Below, piece after piece: positions 54,786 through 63,732 of a DNA stretch of 64,000 nt. The position numbers were made by a program, and so were the translations under genes. The notes below the pieces were generated by a model that ran no database searches, was not told where the DNA came from, and saw only the letters and a program-made list of their open reading frames with translations. Source of the DNA: Nitrobium sp046350935 (GTDB taxonomy: Bacteria > Nitrospirota > Thermodesulfovibrionia > Thermodesulfovibrionales > Dissulfurispiraceae); assembly GCA_046350935.1 (NCBI GenBank), contig JAXLZK010000003.1, positions 90,342 to 154,341 on the forward strand, read 5' to 3'. Position 1 is the stretch's first letter, and every line of letters begins with the position of its first letter.

Positions 54786-56051
54786 TCAACGCGGGAGCTC
54801 TTCAGCCGGCAGACGCATTCCCGCGGTCCTTTCGAGCAGTATCCGGGAGAGGACGCGGTTGAGGAGTGAGGTGATCAACTGCTCCCGGGCGTTCGACAGC
54901 AGGCTCTCGGCTTGGACGAGGGAAAGGATGTCCCCTTTCCCGACCTTGTACTCGCCGAAGGCCTGGTCATAATTGTGCTCTGCCTGGCGGAGCTGCTCCT
55001 GGGCTACCTTCACCTGGTTGGCCGCAGTGAGGCAATCCTCATAGCTCTTCTGAACGGCGAGCAGCACCTGCCTCTTCAGCTCGGCGAGCCGCCGGAGGGA
55101 GACATCGCTCTCCAGGCCCGCCGACCGTAAACGGTAAAACTTCCCCAGCTCGAAGAGGTTCCAAGATGCAGTAAGGGCTATGGTCTTCTCTTCGGGAACC
55201 GAAAAGCCGATCATGGTCCCCCCTGTTTTCGTGTACGAAGCACCGGCGGCAAGGGAGGGATACAGGGTGCTCGAAATGAGTTTTCTGTTGTTTTCAGTAA
55301 TGTGCAGCGTATTTTCCGCCTGCTTTATCTCGGGCGTGGCGAGTGCGGCCTCCATGAAAACGCTCTTTCCGGGCAGCACCGGGGCCGCGTCGAGGGAGCC
55401 CTCGGGTTCCGTCTTGCTCCCGAAGGCTGCCCCCATAAGTGAATTCAGGTCGGAAAGCGCTTTCGTGAGCTCTCCTTCCGCCTGGACGACAGCGAAACGG
55501 GCCTGTTCTACCCGGACGGAGGCCTGCAATACGTCGGAAAGCTTTGCCACCCCGAACCGGCGGCGCCCCTCCGCAACTTCGTACACCTTCCGGGCATCCT
55601 GAAGCTGGATTGTCCTCTGGTATAAAAGGTCTCTCTGGGCGAGCGAGGTGTAAAAGGCGGCCGTGACGCTGTATTCGAGAGCGAGGAGGGTCTTCCGCAC
55701 TTCCTCTCTGTCGGAACGGAGGGTGTAGAGGGCGATTTCGCGGCTCGCTTTTCTTCCGCCCCAGTCGAAAAGGGTATAGGAGAGGGAAAGATCATAGGTC
55801 CTCGTGTCGAAGGTACCGAAGGAGGTAGAGGATTTGCTCCAGGACGCGGACGCATCGAGGCTGGGGAAATAGGGTCCGAGGGAGGCAGAGTACAGCGCCT
55901 GTGATGCCTGGACCTGCAGATGAGCAGCCTGGTAGGAAGGGAGACTTTCCCGTGCGCGGGCCAGTGCCTCGTCGAGGGTAAGGGAAAGGGACTCCTTGGG
56001 GAGGAAGGGGAGCGCCAGGACGATCAGCAGTAGAAAAAATTTTCTCGACAT
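54786..56051 (-). CDS. TolC-family outer membrane efflux protein
   Basis: A 421-residue outer-membrane channel component. A signal peptide (residues 1-23) precedes the repeat structure: LTLDEALARARESLPSYQAA, a coiled-coil hairpin region, LDASASWSKSSTSFGTF beta strands, then the second half with LFELGKFYRLRSAGLESD. It would form a trimeric tunnel for type I secretion or efflux. Inner-membrane and adaptor genes are not adjacent. It starts only 2 bp after the LarC stop, an unusual partner. Confidence 0.92.
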   Translation of the reverse strand: MSRKFFLLLIVLALPFLPKESLSLTLDEALARARESLPSYQAAHLQVQASQALYSASLGPYFPSLDASASWSKSSTSFGTFDTRTYDLSLSYTLFDWGGRKASREIALYTLRSDREEVRKTLLALEYSVTAAFYTSLAQRDLLYQRTIQLQDARKVYEVAEGRRRFGVAKLSDVLQASVRVEQARFAVVQAEGELTKALSDLNSLMGAAFGSKTEPEGSLDAAPVLPGKSVFMEAALATPEIKQAENTLHITENNRKLISSTLYPSLAAGASYTKTGGTMIGFSVPEEKTIALTASWNLFELGKFYRLRSAGLESDVSLRRLAELKRQVLLAVQKSYEDCLTAANQVKVAQEQLRQAEHNYDQAFGEYKVGKGDILSLVQAESLLSNAREQLITSLLNRVLSRILLERTAGMRLPAEELPR

Positions 56052-56053
56052 TC

Positions 56054-57265
56054 CTACGAGCTGTCCCGCAAACGTTCCAGTTCAGAGTCTATTTTTTCCC
56101 ATATTTTCCGAATAGGTATGCCTGATTTTCTCGATAGTGCTTTAAGGTCCTCATATTCGGGCGTAACGGTCGCCACCGCACCCCGGTGGCGGGACACCTT
56201 TATCCGGACGGTACCCCATTGGGTGGTGAGCTCCCGTATTTCCCTCTCCAGTATCCGTCTTTCCGTACGATGGAAACGTACCCCTATGGTGGTGGTTTCG
56301 GCAAAGAGGACTTCCGCCACTCTGTCCACATCCTGCTCCCGCGCAATGACCGTGAGCTTGACGCCGGGTCTGCTCTTCTTCATGATGATGTTTTCCAGAA
56401 AGACATCCAGCGCCCCTGCAGCAAGAAGGGAATCCATGACGTTTTCGTAGAACTGCGGGTTCATATCGTCGATATTGGTCTCGATGACGGTTACTGCCGC
56501 CTCGGTTCCCGAGGGCGAAGCCGCTATGCCCCCGCCGATGAAAAGGCGCACGGCATTGGGCAGCGAGGAGAGGTCCTTGTTACCTGCTCCATAGCCGATA
56601 GAACTTATACAAAATAGAGGCTTTAACGCCGGTTCCGTATCTAATCCTTTAAGAAGTGCGGCCCCGGTCGGCGTAGTAAGCTCGAAGGGGATCTCTGACG
56701 GGTATACCGGAAAGTCCTTCAGTAGTTCCGCGGTAGCGGGGGCAGGGACCGGAAGCATCCCGTGGTCCGTCTTCACTGTCCCGCTGCCCAGATTCACAGG
56801 AGAGGCGTATACCTTTTCAACCCCGAAAAGAGAGAGGCCGGTAAGAGTGCCGAACACGTCCACCATGCAGTCGATGCCGCCCAGTTCATGAAGATGGACC
56901 TGGTCGAAAGGTTCGCCGTGAACCTTTGCTTCAGCTTCGAAAAGGAGCCTGAAGAGGTGCAGTCCCCTTTGTTTCACAGTGCTTTTCAGGGTGGAGCTCT
57001 TGATGATGCGGGAGATGTCCTCCCAACGGACCGCCTTGCCGTGCCCCTTTCCCGTGAGCGCAACGTCTACCTTTGTGGCGGAGATGCCGTTGCGCTGTAC
57101 CTTTCGGGCGGAGAGTGAGTAGCCGGTCAGGGGCAGGTCTTTGAGACCCCGCTCCAGTTCTGCAAGGGGGATCCCCGCATCCACAAGGGCGCCGAGGCAC
57201 ATATCGCCGCTGATACCCGCAAAGCAATCAAAATAGGCGCTTATCATAGAACTTATTTTACTCAT
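56054..57265 (-). CDS. larC: Nickel pincer cofactor biosynthesis protein LarC
   Basis: CTP-dependent nickel insertase for the pincer cofactor of lactate racemase and related enzymes, 403 residues. The N-terminus is AYFDCFAGISGDMCLGALVD, with HLHELGGIDCMVDVFG and TTPTGAALL in the first domain and IETNIDDMNPQFYENVMD in the second. The frame is intact, unlike Lactobacillus where it is split. LarB, LarE and LarA are not in the window, so the target enzyme is unknown. Start at 57265 or at a second ATG six codons later. Confidence 0.93.
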   Translation of the reverse strand: MSKISSMISAYFDCFAGISGDMCLGALVDAGIPLAELERGLKDLPLTGYSLSARKVQRNGISATKVDVALTGKGHGKAVRWEDISRIIKSSTLKSTVKQRGLHLFRLLFEAEAKVHGEPFDQVHLHELGGIDCMVDVFGTLTGLSLFGVEKVYASPVNLGSGTVKTDHGMLPVPAPATAELLKDFPVYPSEIPFELTTPTGAALLKGLDTEPALKPLFCISSIGYGAGNKDLSSLPNAVRLFIGGGIAASPSGTEAAVTVIETNIDDMNPQFYENVMDSLLAAGALDVFLENIIMKKSRPGVKLTVIAREQDVDRVAEVLFAETTTIGVRFHRTERRILEREIRELTTQWGTVRIKVSRHRGAVATVTPEYEDLKALSRKSGIPIRKIWEKIDSELERLRDSS

Positions 57266-57463
57266 TTAAGGGGAAAAGGGGAAGGACAAATGTGAGGAGC
57301 GAGCGTACTCGGGAGGGGGAAAAGTGACGGGCGGCCTCCGGCTTCTCGTTCCGGCGGGTCACATTCTTGTCCGCTTACCCCTTACGGATGAAAAAGGCCT
57401 GTAAAGATGAAAAAGTTTTATAATGGGAAGGAGACAGGTGTGCATGCTCTGAGGGGAGGACGA

Positions 57464-58003
57464 ATGAAAATGGTGGCGGAACGTACGATCCGGGAAAAAA
57501 CACTGCGCCTGGTAACAGGGGACATCACTGAACGGGAGGTAGATGCCGTTGTAAATGCAGCAAATTCTCACCTGCAGCACGGAGGGGGCGTCGCAGGAGC
57601 CATTGTCCGGAAAGGCGGCCTGATCATCCAGGAAGAGAGCGACAGGATCGGCTTTGTCCCGGTAGGCGGGGCGGCGGTCACAACAGCCGGGAAACTCCCC
57701 GCGAAATGGGTCATCCATACGGTGGGGCCGAGGATGGGGGAGGGGGATGAAGACAACAAGCTGAAGAATGCGGTAGTGAACAGCCTCCGCCTCGCATCCG
57801 GGAAGGGATTGGAGAGCATCTCTTTCCCTGCCGTCAGCTCCGGCATCTTCGGCTTTCCCAAGGACCGCTGCGCTCGTATTCTGGTGGGAGAGGCGGCAGA
57901 GTTCCTCAGGGATAACCCGGACTCCTCTCTAGCGGTGGTGGAATTCTGCATTTTCGATGAAGAAACCCTTGGATATTTCAGGGAGGAATTTGATAAAATA
58001 TAA
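57464..58003 (+). CDS. Macro domain protein (O-acetyl-ADP-ribose deacetylase-like)
   Basis: A stand-alone macro domain of 179 residues. The ADP-ribose pocket is visible in GDITEREVDAVVNAANS (the AAN), HGGGVAGAI, VIHTVGPRMG and SSGIFGFPKDRCA. The MacroD/YmdB-like type removes ADP-ribose from proteins or hydrolyses O-acetyl-ADP-ribose. The ATG at 57464 is preceded by GGGGAGGA. TATAAT at 57419-57424 is a candidate -10. It precedes tRNA-Thr and the lower-GC region. Confidence 0.93.
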   Translation: MKMVAERTIREKTLRLVTGDITEREVDAVVNAANSHLQHGGGVAGAIVRKGGLIIQEESDRIGFVPVGGAAVTTAGKLPAKWVIHTVGPRMGEGDEDNKLKNAVVNSLRLASGKGLESISFPAVSSGIFGFPKDRCARILVGEAAEFLRDNPDSSLAVVEFCIFDEETLGYFREEFDKI

Positions 58004-58036
58004 AACTTGGTTTTGGAGATATCTTCTCTCTATTAT

Positions 58037-58109
58037 GCCGGGATAGCTCAGTTGGTAGAGCAGCTGATTCGTAATCAGCAGGTCGGCGGTTCGAGTCCGC
58101 TTCCCGGCT
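58037..58109 (+). tRNA. tRNA-Thr (CGT)
   Basis: A 73-nt tRNA without encoded CCA. The acceptor GCCGGGA pairs with TCCCGGC, the anticodon loop TTCGTAA gives CGT, and the T arm has GGTTCGAGTCC. It marks the border of a lower-GC region with decayed and accessory genes; no obvious duplicated tRNA 3' end was found downstream. Confidence 0.96.
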
Positions 58110-58177
58110 TTCTTTATTTCCAATGACTTACCTCTCATCCTCATTACTGATTTCCTGCCTGACTGTGCAGTAAATGT

Positions 58178-58663
58178 TCAGAAGTTCCTGATGACCATCA
58201 CGCAAACAACAACCGCCGCAATGAGGATCGCCCCTGAGGGTGATACAAGCCCGCGCACAAACTCCTTCAAATCCTGGGTAGACAGTCTCCCCGCCCAGAG
58301 AAGCTGTATAGACAGCCATAGAAAAGGAAGGTGGGCCAGGAGTGACTTCCCTGCCCTCTCTGCCGAGACGATCAGGTGGAAGCGCGAGCCGTCGAGGGCA
58401 ACCTGCAGTATGCCAAGATCCCGAAGGACGAGATACAACACTCCCCACCAGATCAGCGGGGCAGCCGCGATCAGAGAGCCGTAAACCTTGTAGGTATAGC
58501 TCGCCGTGACACTGCCGAAGATGATTTGCCGCCCTCGCTTCCTGGGGATCAGACTGAAGCCTTCCGGCTTTCCCAGAAGAAGGGCAGCAATGTAGTGAGC
58601 AAGCTCATGCAGGAAGCTGCCGGTGAGGTAGAAAACAACTTTGAGGAGAATCCGAAGAGTCAT
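58178..58663 (-). CDS. Membrane protein with HELAH zinc-protease-like motif
   Basis: A 161-residue protein with about four hydrophobic segments. HELAHYIAALLLG near residue 19 matches the HExxH of M50-type intramembrane metalloproteases, but the second metal motif (NxxPxxxxDG) is not seen, so activity is doubtful. A minus-strand extended -10 (TGATACTAT, 58678-58670) ends 6 nt before the ATG, suggesting a leaderless mRNA. Function unknown. Confidence 0.65.
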   Translation of the reverse strand: MTLRILLKVVFYLTGSFLHELAHYIAALLLGKPEGFSLIPRKRGRQIIFGSVTASYTYKVYGSLIAAAPLIWWGVLYLVLRDLGILQVALDGSRFHLIVSAERAGKSLLAHLPFLWLSIQLLWAGRLSTQDLKEFVRGLVSPSGAILIAAVVVCVMVIRNF

Positions 58664-58766
58664 TTGCTTATAGTATCAGAAGCGATGACATTCCGAAGAG
58701 CAAACAGGGCTGCGTGGGCAATGTCTGTATTCTTCTCTCTGGGCGGTAGGGGGCTGAAGAGGAGTT

Positions 58767-59069
58767 TTAAATGATCTTCACGGCATGGTTGCCCTCATGG
58801 GCAAACACCTGAGTTTCCAAAACTTTCAGATTCCCTACAGTAAGCCACTCAAGGAGATCTTTCCCTTCAATACGATGCCTGTGGCAGCCGTAGAGGAAAA
58901 AGAGAGAACAGACGATGGTATCGACGATAGCGACAGAAACGCACTCAAGAAGACCCTCCTGAACCCACGGAGGCCGGCATGAGAAATCGCACTGGCCGAT
59001 AATAGACGAAACGAGCCGGCTGATCTCTTCGTTTGCCTCACTGAAACGGCGCCAGGCAGGATGGTTCAC
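58767..59069 (-). CDS. Hypothetical protein
   Basis: A 100-residue frame from a GTG at 59069 with GGAGGGGGA upstream. It contains a hydrophobic stretch (CVSVAIVDTIVCSLFFLYGC, about residues 43-62), then HRHRIEGKDLLEWLTVGN. I do not recognise it. It lies 33 bp after the broken gene at 59103-59605 on the same strand and may belong with it. Confidence 0.45.
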   Translation of the reverse strand: MNHPAWRRFSEANEEISRLVSSIIGQCDFSCRPPWVQEGLLECVSVAIVDTIVCSLFFLYGCHRHRIEGKDLLEWLTVGNLKVLETQVFAHEGNHAVKII

Positions 59070-59102
59070 AGGGCTCCCCCTCCGAAGGGAAATTGTAGAG
59101 TA

Positions 59103-59605
59103 TCACAGCCCATGATGGGCCTCTCTGAACCTTTCGATAATCTCAAGGAGCGCTTTCGGAGCCGTGTCCACTCTCCGGACTCCAGATAGCCGCACTCTTT
59201 TGCCTTTTCGATGAATTGCCGGGCCTCCTTGTAGAAAGGAACATGGAGGCGGTAGAGAACCTCCGTAAGGCCCGCCTTGTCAGCATAGTCGTATCGGAGG
59301 AGTTAAAAAATTTTCGATAAGCCATTCTCGCCCGTAAAGAGGGTGAGATGGGCGTGACTGACGGACACATCGTAGGATCGGGAGATCCCGCATCCTCCGG
59401 GGTGGAGGGACATCTGGGGGTCGTGGATGATGGCGAAGTTATACATGCGGTAGGGATTCACCCTGACCTTCCACTGGAGCAGGCCCTCTCCGGGTGTTGC
59501 GATGATCTGTCCGCAGGTGTCACAGATGAGCTCCTGAAGAGGAACAAGCGAGCAGCACTCAGGCTTTTCCCTGAGGGTATGGACATTAGAGGCGCTGGCA
59601 TACAC
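59103..59605 (-). pseudogene. Hypothetical CxxC protein, stop codon plus frameshift
   Basis: The first 100 codons read well (LICDTCGQIIATPGEG, NFAIIHDPQMSLHPGGC, VSHAHLTLFTGENGLSKIF), then a TAA at 59305-59303. In the same frame the sequence continues LLRYDYADKAGLTEVLYRLH and FYKEARQFIEKAKECGYLES. A shift near 59165 leads to TAPKALLEIIERFREAHHGL and a TGA at 59105-59103. The intact protein would have about 165 residues with a Cys-pair N-terminus. The family is not identified. A GAA-to-TAA change would explain the stop. Confidence 0.55.
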
Positions 59606-60184
59606 TACGGTATCCTCCCTTTGTATCTTTACTCATTCTATATACTGGGAAGGGCCGCAACCGGATTTCGGGGGAGAAAAGGCTTTTATCGGAGCGGACA
59701 AGGGGGGGTATGCTCCCTAAAGTGCAGGCACGGTGCCTGCATATATATTTCAAGGAGTTACAAAATAACCCCCCCTGTTTTCCGAAAACACCCTCTTGCT
59801 CTTTGTCTCCACAACCCGTACCTTTGAACGCGGCGGTACTCGATGCTACCCCGCTCGATGAGCATGGTGCCGATACCCTCCGCCAAGTTTGTGACGGGAG
59901 CAGAATCAGCCTTTTCCCCCTGTCTGTCCGAACACTCGCATCCCGATACGAGCTCCATATTCTTAGTAGCTAGCTTCAACTTTCCGACGAAAATCATATC
60001 TGCCTTTTCGGGTGTCGGCGTAGTCGGCGCCAAACTGTTCTTTTAAGGTAGTCAATGGTACGGAGTACAAATACTATTGAAAATGCCATCATAGATACTC
60101 CAAAATATATAGTAAAGTAAATTGAAACAGTGAGTTGGTTGGGACGGTAAATTTTCCTAACCAGAGTGCGCGTTCGGCGAAAAA
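59606..60184. other. Gene-poor stretch with one possible small gene
   Basis: It holds a 19-bp palindrome, TGCAGGCAC-G-GTGCCTGCA (59723-59741), the small minus-strand frame at 59758-59997, and an AT-rich segment (60060-60125) with TATATAGTAAAG that may carry the promoter for the nuclease gene at 60185. Confidence 0.4.
59758..59997 (-). CDS. Small hypothetical protein
   Basis: A 79-residue frame starting MIFVGKLKLATKNMELVSGC with AAAAGGC 6 nt before the ATG. The segment APVTNLAEGIGTMLIERGSI looks protein-like, whereas the C-terminal 20 residues look random. It might be a truncated gene. The palindrome at 59723-59741 follows its stop and could be a terminator. Confidence 0.35.
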   Translation of the reverse strand: MIFVGKLKLATKNMELVSGCECSDRQGEKADSAPVTNLAEGIGTMLIERGSIEYRRVQRYGLWRQRARGCFRKTGGVIL

Positions 60185-61168
60185 ATGAACAACGATAGTC
60201 CAGATCTTAAGCATAGAGACATTCCCAATCCTAGAGAATGGATGCGGGCTCGCCGCCCGGAGCTCTTCTCAGATACCTTGGTTGAAAATGCTCCACGGCT
60301 CACGAAGGCAGTTTTCGAGTACCACCTTGACACACTGACCAGTTGCAAGCAGGAATATGAATTCGAGCATTTCTGCCGTAAGCTTGCAGAAAAAGAGATC
60401 TGCCCTAACCTTCGCGTTCAGACCGGCCCTACAGGCGGCGGCGACAGCAAGGTCGATACAGAAACTTATCCAGTCGCCGAAGAGCTCGCAGAGCGATGGT
60501 GGATAGGCGTGCCATCGGCCGGCGCAGAGCGTTGGGCATTTGCCTTCAGCGCCAAGAAGGACTGGAAATCGAAAGTAAAAGCCGATGTGGATAACATTCT
60601 TTCTACCGGTCGTGACTATAAGCTCATCTATTTCTTCAGTAATCAGTTTATCAGGGATAAGGACCGGGCAACCCAGGAGGACAAGCTCTCGAAGTATGCG
60701 GGGATCCCCGTTCACATCATCGACCGCGCATGGATCGTGGAAAAGGTCTACGAGGGAGGACACCTCGAGCTTGCCGTTGCCGCCTTGGGTATTGAAGATG
60801 CAAAGAGAGAGAAATTAATCCACACTGGTCCCCGGGACGCGGCACGGTCAGAGGAACTGAATGAGCTGGACAGACAAGTCTCAGATCCATCCCGTTATCA
60901 AGGTGCGCAATACCAACTGGTCGAAGATTGCTTACGTAGCGCTATCTTGGCCAGAGGGCTCGAGCGCCCCCGTAACGAGGTGGAAAGCCGCTTTGCGCAG
61001 ACAGATCGACTGGCCCAGAGTCTTGATCACCGTAGTCAGCGTCTGCGTATTGCTTACAATCGTGCATGGACGGCTTACTGGTGGTTTGAGGATTATCCCG
61101 AGTTCAACCGATTCTTCGATGAGGTAGAGCAGCGTGTTGAGGGCTCGGTCCAAGCTCATGAGGTCTAG
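60185..61168 (+). CDS. Putative PD-(D/E)XK nuclease, N-terminal half of an amber-split protein
   Basis: A 327-residue frame ending in TAG at 61166. Residues about 55-145 look like a Mrr-type nuclease core: EFEHFCRKLAEKEICPNLRV, the acidic QTGPTGGGDSKVDTETYPV, and a strand with the Lys site, WAFAFSAKKDWKSKV. A helical region follows. Translation after the TAG continues in the same frame to 63502 with no other stop, so this and the next entry were probably one protein of about 1105 residues. Composition is less GC-rich than the core genome. The architecture suggests a phage-defence effector; no adjacent sensor gene is visible. Family not identified. Confidence 0.7.
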   Translation: MNNDSPDLKHRDIPNPREWMRARRPELFSDTLVENAPRLTKAVFEYHLDTLTSCKQEYEFEHFCRKLAEKEICPNLRVQTGPTGGGDSKVDTETYPVAEELAERWWIGVPSAGAERWAFAFSAKKDWKSKVKADVDNILSTGRDYKLIYFFSNQFIRDKDRATQEDKLSKYAGIPVHIIDRAWIVEKVYEGGHLELAVAALGIEDAKREKLIHTGPRDAARSEELNELDRQVSDPSRYQGAQYQLVEDCLRSAILARGLERPRNEVESRFAQTDRLAQSLDHRSQRLRIAYNRAWTAYWWFEDYPEFNRFFDEVEQRVEGSVQAHEV

Positions 61169-61270
61169 CTCCTTTTTAACCTTTGGCAGCTTCTGACACC
61201 ACAGGTCGCTGCCGGGCGAATCAGCTCTGAGGACGCCAATATCGAACCTCGTCGACAGCGCCTCGCATCG

Positions 61271-63502
61271 ATGCTAGAAACCATCGGTGCTGATCCCGTC
61301 CGCCTGAACAATGCCCTACATGCACGCACCGACCTTGCGTTCATGAAAATCTCTCAGGCGGATCGGGCAGATCAACTGGAGTCTTGCTGGCTTGAGCTAT
61401 CGCAGATTGTCGATGAGTCAGCCGTCTTGGGCGATTATCCGCTTGAGCAGCTTTCAGAAATCGTCATCGAGTTCGGCGAGAACATTGACAGCCCCGCTTT
61501 CGATGCGCTCTATGAAAAGGTGGTAAATGCGATCCGCCAGCGGCGTAGTGATGGCGAAGCGGGCGAAGCCTACACCGAGCGCGGCATACAGAAACTGTAT
61601 CAAGGAAAGCCCTACGAGGCGATCCGATGGCTCGGCCAGGCTGAGGAGCTGTTATTTAAAGAGGAGTATCGCACCGAACTGGTACTTGCGTTGATTATCA
61701 GCAGCAGCGCATATGAACGCGTGGGGCTACTGTGGGCTGCCCGAAATAAGGCCTTGGCGGCCGTCGAACGGACTTTTGCAATGTTTGAAAGACAAGGAAA
61801 GATGGTCCGACCAGCGCTGATCGCTCTGCAACGCCTTGTATGGATTGAACTGCAGCTCGGGCGTATCCCCCACGTCCTTAACGCGATGCTCCTCTCCAGA
61901 TTTGTTGCCTCACACCTGAAACTGTCCGAAGATCGTCAAGCTGCATATAAAGAAGAATGGCAGATGCAGGAAGCGATTCTCGGCATGCACTTTCTTAACC
62001 TTCCTTTTGAGGCACTTCCTAGCGTGTCACACCTTCCCGGTGTGTTGGAACGGTTGGGGATTATTAACGCCCGTATGGCACTATTATTTGCCCTTGGCCA
62101 AGAGCAGGCTCTGCGTGAGGAAGGCTACATTCCCGCCAGCGAGGACTCGAATGCCATCCAGACTTTCTTTGAGCAGTGGAAAGATCAGCCAGCGGCCGAA
62201 GACATTCCTCCTCAGCCGGTACTGGTGAACGGCCCGACAAGCTTATTAAAATCAACCATTCTTGGGTTTGAAATTACTGTCGAGACGCCTAACAATGCTA
62301 TTTCCTTCAGCGTCGCCGAATCGCTCCTCGGTGCACTAGAAGCATTTCTCGCTACGAGCGATGAGCAGGACGTATTGCCGCACTGTGAGCGCATGATAAT
62401 TATCGTCAGCGCTTCAGAGCATCTGACGGGTACGTTACAACTCCGCTTCCCTGAGGACGTCGTTCACCGCGCCGAAATAGTACACCCGGCAGACATGAAA
62501 TTCGTGACTGCCACTGAACAAGAGGACTACATGCAGTGGCTCCAGAATAGCCTTGTCGAAATCGTGGCCCGAACGCTGGTGATTCAGGACGTGCGTGCTT
62601 GGATTACGAAGATTGCTGACAAGGAGCGTGCATTTTCCCGTGCTCTGTCACTCGGTAATGCTCTGACTCTCAACGATAATGTTTTTGGTGCAAAGTCGAA
62701 ACTGCGCATAGTTGATTGGCTGGAGTCCGAGGACCAGAACTGGGCTGTACTTCGTGATAAGCCCTGGAAAAATGACAGAACAGAGAGCCAGTCTGGGCCC
62801 AGCAAGCAGAGAGGATCTCTCAAGTTCGGTACCGGCCCGCCACCTGAGGATATGATCGAAAAGACACGATTAAAACACACAGACCGCCGCATTCTATCCC
62901 CTATCGACATGCCTTTATGGGATCGTGCCAAGTGGCAGGGAACGCTGTTCGCCTGTCTTCCCCACACACTACCGATGCTGGCACTTATGTTTGAGGACGG
63001 ACAGGCTGGCCAAGCAATTTCCCGATCTTGGCGGGAGCGTTGGGGTAACGAGGATAAAGATGATGTGCTCAGGTTGGCGATCATCACGGGCTTGTCCAAG
63101 CAGGCCCCCGCCGACTATACAGTTATCATAGGGGCGAACCCAGCTCTTATCAAAAACAACGAGGGGAAGACCGTAACTCTTGTATCAAGGATTTTGCGCA
63201 TGACACCGGACAGCACATACAATCTGGACAACTTTTTAGCGGCATATCGAAGGAGTGGTGCCTTTTACTTGGCATCAGCGGAGATAGGCAACGGCAGAGC
63301 TACTCCATTCCCCAAGCTGGCCATCATCAAACGACATCTCCACGTGCGGCAGGCATGGCAGATAGGTGACAATGATCCGGACATCTCTGCATTGCAGGGC
63401 GATGACGAACCGATTATTCCCGATGGAGTAGTGGATCCTCCCGTCAAAGGAGCACTGGCAAGGATGCGTGCTTTTGTGAAAGCTAATCGTCGCGGGCAGT
63501 AG
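61271..63502 (+). CDS. Helical-repeat C-terminal part of the amber-split nuclease protein
   Basis: A 743-residue frame in the same phase as 60185-61168; coding sequence actually extends back to 61169 (LLFNLWQLLTPQVAAGRISS). The first 240 residues contain TPR-like helices (AYTERGIQKLYQGKPYEAIR, RWLGQAEELLFKEEYR). Then comes a region with beta-rich ILGFEITVETPNNAISFSV and a C-terminal domain (DRRILSPIDMPLWDRAKWQG, DYTVIIGANPALIKNNEGK). No P-loop or other NTPase motif is visible. No Shine-Dalgarno precedes the ATG at 61271, arguing against an independent gene. Function unknown; probably a sensor or regulatory part of the nuclease. Confidence 0.7.
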   Translation: MLETIGADPVRLNNALHARTDLAFMKISQADRADQLESCWLELSQIVDESAVLGDYPLEQLSEIVIEFGENIDSPAFDALYEKVVNAIRQRRSDGEAGEAYTERGIQKLYQGKPYEAIRWLGQAEELLFKEEYRTELVLALIISSSAYERVGLLWAARNKALAAVERTFAMFERQGKMVRPALIALQRLVWIELQLGRIPHVLNAMLLSRFVASHLKLSEDRQAAYKEEWQMQEAILGMHFLNLPFEALPSVSHLPGVLERLGIINARMALLFALGQEQALREEGYIPASEDSNAIQTFFEQWKDQPAAEDIPPQPVLVNGPTSLLKSTILGFEITVETPNNAISFSVAESLLGALEAFLATSDEQDVLPHCERMIIIVSASEHLTGTLQLRFPEDVVHRAEIVHPADMKFVTATEQEDYMQWLQNSLVEIVARTLVIQDVRAWITKIADKERAFSRALSLGNALTLNDNVFGAKSKLRIVDWLESEDQNWAVLRDKPWKNDRTESQSGPSKQRGSLKFGTGPPPEDMIEKTRLKHTDRRILSPIDMPLWDRAKWQGTLFACLPHTLPMLALMFEDGQAGQAISRSWRERWGNEDKDDVLRLAIITGLSKQAPADYTVIIGANPALIKNNEGKTVTLVSRILRMTPDSTYNLDNFLAAYRRSGAFYLASAEIGNGRATPFPKLAIIKRHLHVRQAWQIGDNDPDISALQGDDEPIIPDGVVDPPVKGALARMRAFVKANRRGQ

Positions 63503-63681
63503 ATAGAAGATAGTGCCGGGCTTTTATTCATTTGAACATTTGCAAGTCAGGCAACGCTCACATTCGATCAGATACTGACATATATTAATATTCCGAACCT
63601 TTTTGTTATTCAGGTAATTTTGCATTTTGTGGGACAGGCGTTTTTGCGAAGTTGCGGGTGAAAGAGGTAACCTTATAGGCT

Positions 63682-63722
63682 AAAGGGGACTGGGTGGGTG
63701 GTAATCTGCCCAATCCCCTTTT
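63682..63722. terminator. Bidirectional intrinsic terminator
   Basis: AAAGGGGACTGGG (63682-63694) pairs with CCCAATCCCCTTT (63709-63721), with one or two mismatches and a 14-nt loop. TTTTCTT follows on the plus strand and an A-run precedes it, so it can work in both directions: for the nuclease gene and for the convergent fragment at 63733. Confidence 0.75.
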
Positions 63723-63732
63723 CTTCTGCTGT

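Noticed and set aside
58037..58109. tRNA-Thr as a proven attachment site
   Set aside because: I found no convincing repeat of the tRNA 3' end downstream; GCCGGGCTTTTATTCATTT near 63515 matches only a few bases, and no integrase is present.
58178..58663. Functional M50 site-2 protease
   Set aside because: Only the HELAH motif is present; the second metal-binding motif and usual length are missing, so I list it only as a motif-bearing membrane protein.
61166..61168. Genome-wide reassignment of TAG (for example pyrrolysine) to explain the in-frame amber codon
   Set aside because: Many intact genes here end in TAG at the family-typical length (phosphohexomutase, rplY, pth, the PRC-barrel gene), so TAG is a normal stop.
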